A DNA stretch of 64,000 bases from the NCBI GenBank assembly GCA_025766275.1, contig JAFKAC010000003.1:186001-250000 (forward strand), given 5' to 3'. This document shows positions 1-11,684 of the stretch, piece by piece. Source of the stretch: Lactarius indigo. Lineage: Eukaryota; Basidiomycota; Agaricomycetes; Russulales; Russulaceae. The notes beneath the pieces are model-generated. The model was not told where the DNA came from. It did not search any database and saw only the letters and a program-made list of their open reading frames with translations. Made by a program: the position numbers and the translations under genes. The first letter of the stretch is position 1. Each line of letters starts with the position of its first letter.

Positions 1-344
1 TCTGATTCGAGGCTACCGTTCGTCCTGTTGACGAAAACAGTCGTGCCCGCGAAACCTCGAGAAAAGCCAAGTCGCCAGAAAATACATGCACATATCAATG
101 ACTTGTTTCGGGTAGCAATCCCATAAAATAGAACGCGCAGGCAATCGGGTCATACACCCTCCCAAAGGGGGCAGAAAAATTCGTGGACTTGTACAAAAAC
201 TTCCAGAGACATATCGTGCTACGCACGCAACCCCTGCATACGCCTCTGGTGGCAAAACATCCGCCAGTCTCGGTCTAACCTACATGGTATACCGTAATGG
301 AAGTTCTTCTCTTCCGTCTCTATAAGCGCACATTATCAGTTCTC
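1..344. other. Downstream flank of F-box copy 1
   Basis: This stretch lies just past the stop of the first F-box copy (minus strand). It resembles the 3' flanks of the next copies, at about 2850-3220, 5764-6100 and 9230-9390. It is best read as the conserved 3' untranslated part of the tandem unit. I see no separate gene in it. Confidence 0.5.
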
Positions 345-2012
345 TCAGACAGGAATGAGCATGGAATAACGTACCGTCCGTGAGATCACAATGATCCACT
401 CCCTGTCTGCCACGACCTGCACTACGCGTTTTAAAGATATATCACCCGCCACGATCTTGCGAAATGGCAAGTGGGTCGTGACTTGGCCCTCTATCCAGTG
501 TTCGCCCAATAGTTTAGTTGAGGGTGGCCCCGGGCCAAGGGAGGGCTTGGAGGGGATCAACGACGTCTTTTTCGTTCTCTTTTTGATGTATCGCACACGG
601 AGGGAGTCATAATCGCGGACTACCAAAGGCGCGTAACCTGTGATCCAGAAAGGACCAGCCGGTCTTGGCAGAATGCCATTTCCGAGAGGGAGAATGCGTG
701 TACCGGCGGGGCCCCAGTCTACCCAAGGCACGTGACGGACACCAGACTGAACGGCGGACTGAACGGCAGAGAGGAGCGGTCCGACGCTGATAAACATAGC
801 ACACTGACAAACGCCTTTGTCTCGGGTTCGGAAACCGAGGACGAGCCCGATAGTGCTAGCCCTGTAGGGGCGGAAGGGAAATGGTCGTCTCCGAGATGTT
901 TGGGACTCCGTTCGTTCTTGAGGCTTCGAAGTCGGTATCCACTCTACACCGCTCGTGAACACGGAAGTCGGGTTGGTGTACTCGAAAATTGGTAACCTGA
1001 GGAAGCACAGGCTGTGCAGGCATGGTTGCTGAAATACAAACCGAAGCCTGCAAATTTCTATAGTATTTGTGGCGCACTGTATCAGGGCGATTAGGCTATT
1101 GTCCGGATCGATGACTACAACCCTCAGGGTTCCCAACAGATGATAAAGCTATGGGATTCTGCTTAAAATTCGGACGATACCGAAACAACTCAAAAGTATC
1201 ACTCACTTGTGTAACTCTCCCTGTTTTCCACGAGATGACGGAGAAAGTACTGTAGGCCAATATTTCATGCACCGCGGTCACGAGAATATGATCCCCCAAA
1301 ACTTCTATTTCTGGCTTTCTACAGTCGAAAATAGGGTGAACGGGGAGAGAAACTGTGTGCACCAGTGCGAGGGGATGACATGAACCCGTTGTGAACTCTA
1401 AGAAAGAAGCCTCAATGGCATGGCCGCTCCGTCCGCTTCTGCAGGGGGTGAGTCCGGGTCAGTAAGCCACTACTCGCGAAAGTACTGGAAAAATTATGAA
1501 CCTGATGGCCACAACCAAGTTATGGTCTACGGCGAACACAATGTCCGAGAGCGGGCGAATAGCTGCCAAAGATATGTGTGACCAACGTGCTTCCGCATTT
1601 TGCCGGGCGGAACTCGAATACAGGTCTAAATATCCGTACCGTGCAGCATTCGTCACTGCTTTGTAGATTAAGTATCCATCTTGAAGGATGTAGCAACGAG
1701 CGTGAGGCTCTTCGCTAGTGAGAAACCGAGTAAACATGTTGAGCTGCAGATTGTCCCACGCGGTTTCTTGATGTTTCAGAAGAGCTACACGGTCGCGGAG
1801 AGAAAAATCGGAGTCGGGGGGAGGAGGTCTTCAAGGAGATTGATTTTGGTACGCAGGAAATATTGAAGGGAGGCGCTGCCAGAGACGACATCACAAAATC
1901 TGCGGCATGTGTGCTGGACTGAAAGCAGATCTTCAACCTGTAGGTGAGCAAAAATCTGAATGAGTAGTTCTGTTGGAAGTTTGGGGAGGGTATCGGAAGA
2001 GTTGGTAGACAT
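345..2012 (-). pseudogene. F-box protein, tandem copy 1 (single frameshift)
   Basis: The gene starts MSTNSSD at 2012. An N-terminal F-box (LPTELLIQIFAHLQVEDLL, about residues 11-29) follows, then QHTCRRF and SASLQYFLRT, as in its neighbours. Such proteins normally act as the substrate-recognition part of an SCF ubiquitin ligase; no substrate can be inferred. Introns by homology to copy 2 lie near 1440-1500 and 1140-1205. The last exon (345-1136 and a little upstream) is open to a stop at 345. The frame breaks once, at the G run 1816-1821 (a C run on the coding strand): it is one base short of the frame that continues DFSLRDRVALLKH. A lone homopolymer indel may be a sequencing error, so the copy could be functional. 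Confidence 0.7.
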
Positions 2013-3220
2013 AAAGGAAGGTTTTAGTGAAGCCGGGCGGTGATCCTGAGGACACCAGCATTGAAATAGAACTGCGTATCGGAGTCGCTACTCATTGTGT
2101 TGACGACTGGCACGGCAGGTATACGACCCCTCACGTCTTTCATAGCTGCGGGCCTGCGGCCGCGTGCAGCGTAGTACAGTCCTCGCTGTACTTTCGAGCC
2201 CTTAGATTGGATGATAAGAACTGAGAACGGTTCCGGTCCAGTAACGCAGCGCCGCAGTCCCATCGACGTGGGAAGACTCACACGTCTGCTGTTGCGTCTG
2301 GTTGATTTCATCTGCGTGGCGCGGTGGCGCTCGGAATACACCACATAGGACGTCTTGGTTGAGTACGCATCGATAGGTGTTGGACGTAATGCTTGTGAGC
2401 GATTCAGCTCTCTGAATTCTTATTGATGTTGAGAGTCGAAAGTATCCCTCTGAGTCGGAGTATCGACGACTTGTAATCTTGGACAGTTGGGTGCTGGCCC
2501 GAGCCGCCCTTGGAGATGCCCGGGCCGACGATCCCATTCGATGTTCCGGGCTTTGCCTTGGTCCGAGTCAGTCCTTGGTCTCGCCTTGGTTCAAGTTGGT
2601 TCTCGCTGGGTTGTTAACTTTCGTTGACCCTTCTCTCTGCATATAACCGCAAATACACCCCTCCGTGCAGTACAGTAAATATGGATCTTGGCACCTTTGG
2701 GACTTGCTTTGGGGCGAGCCTGGTGAAGGTCACGTGCTAAACGATCTGGGTCAAATTCATTTGTAGTTACAAGTTACGGGTGAATCTAGTTCCAAGTGAG
2801 GAAGCAAACATTTGTAAAACGTTTTTACGAAGATGCGCGGGTATAACATCACAAATAGTCGAGCTTGAACTCTGATTTGAGGCTGCAGTTCGTCCGTCCT
2901 TTTAACGAAAACAGTCGTGCTCGCAAAACTTTGAGAAAAGCGCAGACACTATATAAAATGTACCATACATCATTGAATTGTTTTGGATCGCAATCGCGTG
3001 ATCCGAATATATAACGCACAGGTAATCGTGATAAATCATACATTCCCCGAAGAGGTGCACAAAAGGTTTGTGGAATTGTACAAAACATGTCCGGAGACAT
3101 AGCGTGGTACGCCACCACCCAGCGGCAATACACCTGTCACAGCCCCAATCTAACCCACATGATACACCGTAATGGAATGTTCTTTTCCCCCTCCTCTATC
3201 GGCGCATGTGGTCAGTTCTC
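2013..3220. other. Spacer between F-box copies 1 and 2
   Basis: The part nearest copy 1 (about 2013-2560) resembles the upstream regions of copies 2-4 (near 4837-5130, 7740-8100 and 11180-11490), so it probably holds promoter and 5' leader. The part from about 2795 is the unit boundary: an acatttgtaaa...gtttttac motif recurs near 5700 and 9165. From 2850 the sequence is the 3' flank of copy 2. No independent gene is seen. Confidence 0.5.
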
Positions 3221-4836
3221 TCAAGCATGAAGGAACACGGAACGACATACCGCCCGTGAGATCACAACGATCCACTCCCTATCTGCCACAACCTGCACGA
3301 CTGCGGCGACGCGTGGTAAAAATAGACTACCAGCTACGAACTCGCGAAATGGCAAGTGGGTCTTGACTTTACCCCCCACCCAGTGTTCGCCGAAAAGTTT
3401 AGTTGAGGTTGACCCGAGGGAAGGCGCGGCGGGGATTGACGACATCGATGTCTTTTGCTTTTTGATGTACCGTGCGCGGAGAGGATCGTAGTCACGGACT
3501 ACCAAAGGCGTGAAACTTGTGATCCAGAAAGGGCCCGCCGGCTTAGGGGAAATACCATTGACAGGGAGAACGCGTGTACAAGCAGGGCCCCATTCGGCCC
3601 AAGGCACGAGACGAAAATTAGAGTGAGCGACAGAGAGGAGCGCTCGAACACTGGCAAACATAGAATATCGGCAAAAACCTCCGTCTCGGGTTCTGTAACT
3701 GAGAGTGAGACCAATAGTGCTAGCCCTGTTGGAGCGGAAGGGAAACTGTCGTCTCCGAGATGTTTGGAACCCTAATCGGTCTTGAGGCTTCAAAGTCGGT
3801 ATCCACTCCATACCGCTTAAGGACACGACGGGGTTTCCTGGCAACCTGAGGAAACACAGGGTGTGCAGGCACGGGTCCGCAGATTCGAACCGGAGCTTGC
3901 AAATGTGTATACTGTTCGTGGTGCTCTTTATCAGGGCGATCAGGCTATTTTCTGGATCGATGACTACAACCTTTAGCGCTCCGAACAGCTGATAAAGCTA
4001 CGGAACTCTGGTTAAAATTTGAATGACACCGAAACGACTCGAAAGTACCACTCACTTGTGTAGCGCTCCCTGTTATCCAGGAAACAGCAAAGAGGGTGCT
4101 ATGACCACATGATTCACACGCCGCAGTCACCAAGATATAATCCCCCAAAACGTCCACCGTTGCCTTTCTGGGGAGAGAAATCGTGTACAGCAATGAGAGG
4201 GGATGAGGTGCACCCGTCGTGAACTCTAAAAAAGAAGCCTCAGGAAATCCATCCTGTCCACTTCTGCTGGGAAAGTTCAGAGTCAGTAAGATATCCTACT
4301 CGCTAAAGTATTGGAAGTATTAAGAACCTGATGGCCACGACCAGGTTATGGTCTACGGCGAACACTATGTCAGAGAGTGGGCGAAGAGCCGCCAACGAGA
4401 TGTGAGTCCACGGTGCTTCCGCATTTGGCCGAGCGGAACTTGAATAAAGGTCTATATAACTGTACCGTGAAGGATTCGTGACCGCGTTGTAGATTAAGTA
4501 CCCGTCTTGAAGGATATAGCGGGCTTTAGATGTTTCGCTAGTCGTGAGCCGAGTGAACTCGTTGAGCTGGAGATTGTTCCACGCGGTTTCATGATGTTTC
4601 AGAAGGGCAATACGGTCGTGGAGAGAGAAATCGGGAGGCAGAAGGTCTTCGAGGAGATTGATTTCGGTACGCAGGAAATACTGGAGAGAGGCACTTCCGG
4701 AGACTACATCATTGAATCTGCGGCATGTGTGCTGGATTGACAACAAATCTTCAAGCGGTAGGTGAGCAAAAATCCGAATAAGTAGTTCGGTCGGAAGTCC
4801 TGGGAAGGTATCGGTATTAGAAGAGTTGGTAGACAT
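3221..4836 (-). CDS. F-box protein, tandem copy 2 (intact)
   Basis: Predicted CDS: complement(join(3221..3988,4056..4266,4328..4836)), 495 residues. The start MSTNSSNTDT is shared with copies 1 and 3. The F-box lies at about residues 14-55 (LPTELLIRIFAHLPLEDLLS, then QHTCRRFNDVVSG). The remainder matches no domain I can name; it contains QDGYLIYNAVT, LSDIVFAVDHNLVVAI and LGDYILVTA. Intron 1 (61 nt) has a CTGAC branch site and TTTCCCAG acceptor; intron 2 (67 nt) runs GTGAGT to TTATCAG. Both keep the frame, which fixes the model. The likely role is substrate adaptor of an SCF ubiquitin ligase; the substrate is unknown. This is the only undamaged member of the five-copy cluster. The rules of the family are known; the assignment of function is inference. 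Confidence 0.8.
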
Positions 4837-5763
4837 AGAGGGAGGACGTAGTGAAACTGGGCGGTGTTCCTGAGGATACAATGGTTGATATAGAATGGCG
4901 TATCGGGGTCACCACTCGTCACGTTGATAACGGGCATAGTAAATACACGACCCTTATGTCTTTCGTAGCTGCGGCGTAGCAGCAAGCGTAGCAGAGTGCT
5001 CACTGTGTCTTCAGGCTTTAAGATCATCTGATAAGAATGAGCAAAAGAACGAGAACGATTCTGGCCCTGTACCGCAGCGCCGCAGTCCCTTCGATGCGGG
5101 AAAAGGCGGTGACTAATACTTTTCTCCAAGGGCGAGCTGGGACCGAGTAAAGGTCACATGCCCAATGACTCTGACCGAAAGTGAAGTTAAATGCGAGGTA
5201 TGAACATATTAAAACGCGAACGAGGTTTTGAAGACCAAGAGTCAAGCACAGCGCACACTAGCATCTTACAAGAAAGCCGTGTGTTATCACGACCAGAGAC
5301 CTATCCACGAGCCTACAAGCGGTCCGAATACGACTTGAAGCTTGAAGCATCCGATCAAGCATCCGATACCAGGAATCGTTTTCTTACTGCGCATGGCGTG
5401 AAATCAGGCACAACCGTAGGAAGCGTGAAGTCTAAGCCACTGTACCATTAGCAATGTATTTATTCACTTTTTCTCTGGTAGTTATAGGGGGCACCTAGGA
5501 GCAACTGTAGGACACCGCGTGAATCACGCTAGTCTGTTCGGTCTGCTATGACCTGTACTCCAGGATATAAATTGGTCCAAAAAAACAGATCGGAACGCGA
5601 GCAATAGCAATTCGCCCGTATCCGCGATGGGATATTCTGCAAACAGAATCAGATTCTTTAGGACCTATAAGTACAAGTCCAAACCAAGGACTAAGTCAAC
5701 ATTTGTAAATACGTTTTTACTGAAACGCTCGGGCACAACACCACAATTTCGTCGCGCTTACCG
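4837..5763. other. Spacer between F-box copies 2 and 3
   Basis: From 4837 to about 5130 this is the upstream region of copy 2, similar to that of copies 1, 3 and 4. The stretch 5130-5700 closely resembles 8600-9180: both hold agtaaaggtcacatgcccaa, then a cttacaagaaagcc-type motif, then the unit-boundary motif. No gene is supported; the short open frame at 5191-5451 is not conserved. Confidence 0.5.
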
Positions 5764-7739
5764 CTAATTTGGGGCTGAATTTTCACCCTTTAGACGAAAA
5801 CAACCAAGCTCGCGAAACTTTGAGAAGAGCACAGTTACTAGATAATACATGCCGACACCATAGCCTCGTTTCGAGTTGCAATAACATAATCTGAAAAAAG
5901 ATCGAACGACAAGCAATCGGGATAAATCAAGGGATAAATCATACGTGCCCCATAGGGCGTCGAAAATTTGTGGGCCTGTACAAAACAAGTCTGGAGACAT
6001 AGCGTGGTGCGCGCGCGCGCAACCGCCACGGTCTTCGTCTAGCCCACATGGTACACGGTAATAGGAGTCTTTTTCCCTCTTTCCTATCAACTCACATGGT
6101 CGGTTTCTCTCACGAAGGAGCATGAAACAACGTACCATCCTTGAGATCACAATGACCCACTCCCTATCTGCCACAACTTGCACTACATGTTTTAAAGATA
6201 GATCCCCCGTCACGAACTTGCGAAGTGGTAAGTGAGTCTCGACGTAGCCCTCTTTCCAGTGTTCGCCAAACAGTTTAGTCGAGGGTGGCCCAAGGGAAGG
6301 CGTGGAGGGGATCGACGACATTCCGAGTCAGACTTCTTTTTCTTTTTCATGTACCGTGCGCGAAGGGAGTCATAATCACAGACCTATCAAAGGTGCGTAA
6401 CTTGTGATCCAGAAAGGGCCCGCCGGTTGGGGGAAAATACGGCCAAGGGGGAGAATGCGTGTGCAAGCGGGGCCCCAGTCGGCCCAAGGCACGTGATACA
6501 CACCAGAGTGGGCGACAGAGAGGAGGGCACCGACACTGACAAACATAGAGTATTGGTGAACACCGACTCGTGTCACGTAACTGAGGACGAGCCAAATAGT
6601 GCCAGCTCTGTGGGAACGGAAGGGAAACGGTCGTCCCCGAGATGTTTCGGATCCCGTTCGATCTTGATGCTTCGAAGTCGGTACCCACTCCATACTGCTC
6701 ATGGGCACAAAGGGGCTCCCAGGTAACCTAAGGTAACACAAGGTCTCCAGGTCTGCGTCCACAGACTTCGAACTGAAGCTTGCAAATACGTATAGTGTTT
6801 GTGGCGCCCTTTAGGCTCTTTATCAGGGCGATCAGGTTATGGTCTGGGTCGATGATTACAACCCTTAGCACCCCGCACAAGTCGATAGAACTACGAAACT
6901 CTGGTCAAAATCTGGATGGCACCGAAACAACTCGGAAGCGCCACTCACTTGTGTAGTTCTCCCTGTTTTCCACGAGACAGCAAAAAAGTTGCTATGGATA
7001 CATGATTCACATTTCGCGGTCACCAAGATATAATCCCCCAAAACTTGCACCTCTGTCTTTCTGGGGAGAGCAATCGTGTGCACCAATGAGAGGGGATGAG
7101 GTGCACCCGTCGTGAACTCTAAAAAAGAAGCCTCAGGAAATCCATCCTGTCCGCTTTTACTGGGGAAAGTCAGAGTCAGTAAGACATCCTGCTCACTGAA
7201 GTATTGGAAATATTAAGAACCTGATGGCCACGACCAGGTTATGGTCTACGGCGAACACTATGTCAGAGAGTGGGCGAAGAGCCGCCAACGAGATGTGGGT
7301 CCACGGTGCTTCCGCATTTGGCCGAGCGGAACTTGAATAAAGGTCTATATATCCGTAACGTGAAGGATTCGTGCCAGTGACCGCATTGTAGATTAGGTAT
7401 CCATCTTGAAGGATATAGCGCGCTTGAGACGCTTCAGTCGTAAACCGAGTGAACTCGTTGAGCTGGCAGATTGGTCCACGCGGTTTCATGATGTTTCAGA
7501 AGGGCAACACGGTCGCGGAGAGAGAAATCAGGAGGCGTCAGGTCATCAAGGAGATCGATTTTGGTACGCAGGAAATACTGGAGGGAGTCACTTCCAGAGA
7601 CGACACCATTGAATCTGCGGCATGTGTGCTGGATTGACAAGAGGTCTTCGAGCGGTAGGTGAGCAAAAATCCGAATGAGTAGTTCGGTCGGCAGTCCAAG
7701 GAGGGTATCGGTATTGGTATTGGAGGAGTTGGTAGACAT
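5764..7739 (-). pseudogene. F-box protein, tandem copy 3 (frameshifted)
   Basis: Begins MSTNSSNTNTDT at 7739 with the F-box LPTELLIRIFAHLPLEDLLS. Compared with copy 2 there is a one-base insertion near 7468-7475 (frame changes after AWTNL, then resumes as QLNEFTR), and a further frame change near 6376-6420 inside the last exon. The 61-nt first intron and the second intron are recognisable by position. The reading frame near 5764-6321 passes the place where copies 1 and 2 stop and reads on into the 3' flank, so the true 3' end is uncertain and may be near 6110. Decay or sequence error cannot be told apart from one copy. Confidence 0.65.
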
Positions 7740-9391
7740 AGAGGAAGGTCGCAGTTTTGGTCGTAGTGGCACCGGGCAGTGATCCTGAGGACACTGGTAT
7801 TGATATAGAACGGCACATCGAAGCCACCACTCGTCACGTTAATGATGGGCATAGCGTATACATGACCCTTATGTCTTTCGTAGCTGCGGCGTAGCAGAGC
7901 CCTCACTGTATCTTCGGGCTTAGCTTTAAGATCAGATGATAGCAACTCAAGAATGAGAACGATTCTGGCTCGGTACCGCAGCACCGCAGTCACGTCGACG
8001 TGGGAAAATCCACGTCTGCACTCGAGTCTGCCAGTGGTTGATATTTGATCTGCACGGTCCTCAATTGAAAATTGTTCACGACTAAATTTACCTTCTCTCT
8101 GCATATTACTCACATGCGAGTCGGCGCTCAACGCTCAGTACTCGGTGTTTGCCTCTTGGTTTGCCTCCACTTGACTTGAAGTCGGTCGGTCAATATACCC
8201 GGGCCGGTCATGCTATTCCACCATCCTTCGTCCACCATGACTCAACCACCAGAGTTACGACTGCAAATCCTTCTGTTTACTGACGTGGGGGGGTTTGCGG
8301 GACGTGAGATAGGCCCTTGGATACAGTATTCCGAGTCCACGTCTGCCTTAGTCCTGGGAACCGTCGCTAGTAACAAGGTTAGCAGGTCACCCTCGATCTG
8401 AAATATCGTCTTCCACGCTGCTGACCCGAGAAAGTGATAGTGTACCACTAAGAATGATGCAGGACACATCGGCAATCGCGTGCTGGACTGGAAACTGGAG
8501 CCCGAAATCCAATTCTTTTGGAGTATTCTGCATACGCAACACCGAATGTGCAAAAGTATGAGGTACTCACAAGGTCCCATTTACTGGAAAACAAACGGTA
8601 TGGCGAGTTGTGAGCTGGCAGCGAGTAAAGGTCACATGCCCAATGACTTTGTGAAGTCAATTGTAAAGTGTGAACGGATTAGAACGCGAGCGAGGTTCTG
8701 ATGACCAAGAATTAAGCATTGCGCCCATTAACATTTTACAAGAAAGCCACGCGTCATCATGCATCACGACTGGAAACCGATTCACGACTTGAAGCCGGAG
8801 GCTTGAAGCGCCCGACGCTAGAAACCGAATTCTTACTGCGCATAGGGTAAAACTAGGCACTACCGTTTAGGAAGCTCTAAGCGCTACGATTAACAGTGTA
8901 TTTAGACTCGTTTTTCTCTGGTGGTTATAAGAGGCGCCGAGGAGTAACATATGTAAATCATGTTAGTCGTGTCTGGTCTGCTATGGCCTGTATTCTTGGG
9001 TATACACTGATTTTAATTTTAATTTTGAAAACAAACAAACAAACAAATTGGAACGTGGGCAATAGCAATATCGCTCGTACACACCTAGGATATTTTGCGA
9101 ACAGGATCAGATTCTTAGGAGCTACTTTTATAAGTACGGCCTTGTACTAAGTGAGGAGGCAACGTTTGTAAAGATATCTTTACTAAGACGCACAAGAATA
9201 ACAATAGTCGCGCTTGCATCTGATTTGAAGGCTACAATTTCGTCCAAAGGACGAAAACAGTCGTGTACTCGAAACTTTGAGAAACGTACAGTCACCAGAT
9301 AATACGTGCAGAGTCTGCAGACACTATAGCCTTGTTTCGGGTTGCAATAACATAACCTGAAAAATACTGAACGACAGGCAATCGGAATAAA
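7740..9391. other. Spacer between F-box copies 3 and 4
   Basis: The longest spacer of the cluster. 7740-8130 is the conserved upstream region of copy 3. 8600-9180 repeats the 5130-5700 spacer. Between them, 8200-8590 has no counterpart in the other spacers. It contains a plus-strand start at 8237 reading TQPPELRLQILL, reminiscent of an F-box start but without continuation. I treat this as non-coding or a small relic. Confidence 0.4.
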
Positions 9392-11179
9392 TCAAGTAAT
9401 AGATTGTACATGGCCCCAAGGGGCATCGAAAAAATCATGCCATTGTATGGCGAAACAAGTCGGGAGACAGAGTGATATGCGCGCACACAACTGCCACGGT
9501 CTCCGTCTATTAACCCACGTGGTACACGGTAATGGGTGTCCTTTTCCCTCTTTCCTATCGGCGCACATAGTCGGTTTCTCTTGTGAAAGAGAATGGGACA
9601 ACGCACCATCCGTGAAATCACAACGACCCACTTCCCTATCTGCCACAACCTGCGCTACGGATTTTAAAGATATATCACCCGCCACGAACTTGCGAAATGG
9701 TAAGTGGGTCTTGACGTGACCCCTTTTCCAGTGTTCACCAAACAATTTAGTCGAGGGTGGCCCAAGGGAAGGCGTGGAAGGGACCGACGACATCGACATC
9801 TTTTTCTTTTTGACGTACCGTGCGCGGAGGGAATCGTAATCGCAGACCACCAAAGGTGCATAGCTTTTGACCCAGAAAGGGCCAGCCGGCTGGGGGAATA
9901 TACCACTAAGGGGGTGAATGCGTGTACAAGCGGGGCCCCAGTCGACCCAAGGCACGTGACACACGCCCGAGTGAGCGAGAGAGAGGAGGGCACTGACGCT
10001 GGCAAACATAGAATACTGGAGAACACCCCCGTCCCTGGTTCTATAACTGAGGATGAGCCAAATAGTGCTGGCTCTCTTGGAACGGAGTCGACTCCGAGAT
10101 GTTTCGGATCTCGTTCGATCTTGATGCTTCGAAGTCGGCACCCACTCCGTACTAATCGTGGGCACGAAGGGGCTGCCGGGTAACCTGAGGTAACACAGGG
10201 TGCGCAGGCGTAGGCCCGCAGATTCGCACTGAAGTTCGCAAATACGTATTGTGTTTACGACGCTCTTTACGCTCTTTACCATGGCGATCAGGCTATTGCT
10301 CGGGTCGATGACGACAATCTTTAGCATTCCAAACAGTTCGCAGAGCTACAGACCTCGATCAAAATTTTGACGACACTAAAGCGACTCGAAAGCGCCACTC
10401 ACCTGTGTAGCTTCTCCCTGTTTTCCACGAGACGGCAGAGAGGACACTGCAACTCGTTAATTCATCCTTCGTGGTCACTAGGATATAATCTCCCAGAACT
10501 TCCACTTCTGGCTTTATGCGGAGAGAGACCTTATGTGCCAATGAGAGGGGGTGAGGTGCGCCAGTTGTGAACTCTAAGAAAGAAGCCTCAGAAGTCCCCT
10601 CATGTCCGCTTCTGTAGGAGAAAGTCAGAGTCAGTAAGACATCCTACTCGCTAAAGTATTGGAAAGAGTTAAGAACCTGATGGCCACGACCAAGTTATGG
10701 TCTAACGGCAAACACAATGTCAGAGAGTGGGCGAAGAGCCGCGAACGAGATGCGAGTCCAAGGTGGCTCCGCATTTTGCCGGGCGGAACTCGAATAAAGG
10801 TCCTATATATCCATACTGCGCCGCATTCGTGACTGCTTTGTAGATTAGGTATCCATCTTGAAGGATATAGCGGGCTTGAGACACTTCATTAGTCGTAAGA
10901 CGGGTGAACTCGTTGAGCTGGAGATTGTTCCAAGCAGTTTCGTGGTGTCTAAGAAACGCGACACGGTCGCGGAGAGAGAGATCGAGAGGGAGGAGGTCTT
11001 CGAGGAGATTGATTTCGGTACGGAGGAAATACTCAAGAGAGGCGCTGCCGGAGATGACGTCATGAAATTTGTGGCATGTGTGCTGGACTGACAACAGGTC
11101 TTCAAGCGGTAGGTAAGCAAAAATCCGAACGATGAGTTCGGTCGGCAATCCAGTGAGGGTATCGGAGTTGGTAGTACAT
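9392..11179 (-). pseudogene. F-box protein, tandem copy 4 (frameshifted)
   Basis: The F-box reads LPTELIVRIFAYLPLEDLLS, but the ATG of copies 1-3 is out of frame here (ATGTACTACC at 11179), so the usual start is lost. A one-base insertion near 10803 shifts the frame after YGYI, where copy 2 reads DLYSSSARPNAE. The last exon (9392-10327 and a little upstream) is open for over 300 codons and matches the C-terminal half of copy 2, including GPFWVKSYAPLVV and KLFGEHW. At least two lesions make this copy probably non-functional as written. Confidence 0.65.
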
Positions 11180-11684
11180 AGAGGGAGGATCACAATGACA
11201 CCGGGCGATGATACTGTCGGGCTGAGGACACCAGTGTTAATATAGAACCGCATAGTATCGAAGTCACCACTCATCACGTTGATACCCTAGCATGGTAAAT
11301 ATACGACCCTTATTGCTTTCGTAGCTGCGAGTCTGCGGCGTAGCACAGTCTTCAATGTACCTTCGAGCTTTAACGTCATCTGATAAGAACGAGAACAATT
11401 CATTCCGTGCGCCGCTGCCCGCTGACGTGGGGAAATTCACACATCTGCTTGATTTCGTCTGTGCGGCGCAGCAAGAGGAACGCACCACCTAGGAGAGCGA
11501 AGCAGCATAACTCCATTTGAATTAACGTGAGGGATCATGGCGCGAACTGAGGGGTAGCGAGCAATTGGTCACGATGACAGCCTCCCCCTGCGCCGCAAAT
11601 TTTCCAGACACTCAACCCTAATCGCTCGCTCTTAACCAACGTGATAAACGGCGAAACGAGTTCCCCCATCCTGTCGATTCCTGG
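11180..11684. other. Upstream region of F-box copy 4 and 3' flank of copy 5
   Basis: 11180-11490 matches the upstream regions of copies 1-3. After about 11500 the sequence no longer resembles the other spacers, consistent with copy 5 being an older, diverged member. No gene is seen. Confidence 0.4.

Noticed and set aside
2849..3133. Minus-strand frames downstream of each F-box copy as an extra shared exon
   Set aside because: Similarity between copies is explained by recent duplication of the whole unit; the frames are not kept open in all copies.
8210..8401. Plus-strand frame with TQPPELRLQILL resembling an F-box start
   Set aside because: Only about a dozen residues fit, with no downstream F-box sequence or plausible splice; left as a possible relic in the spacer.
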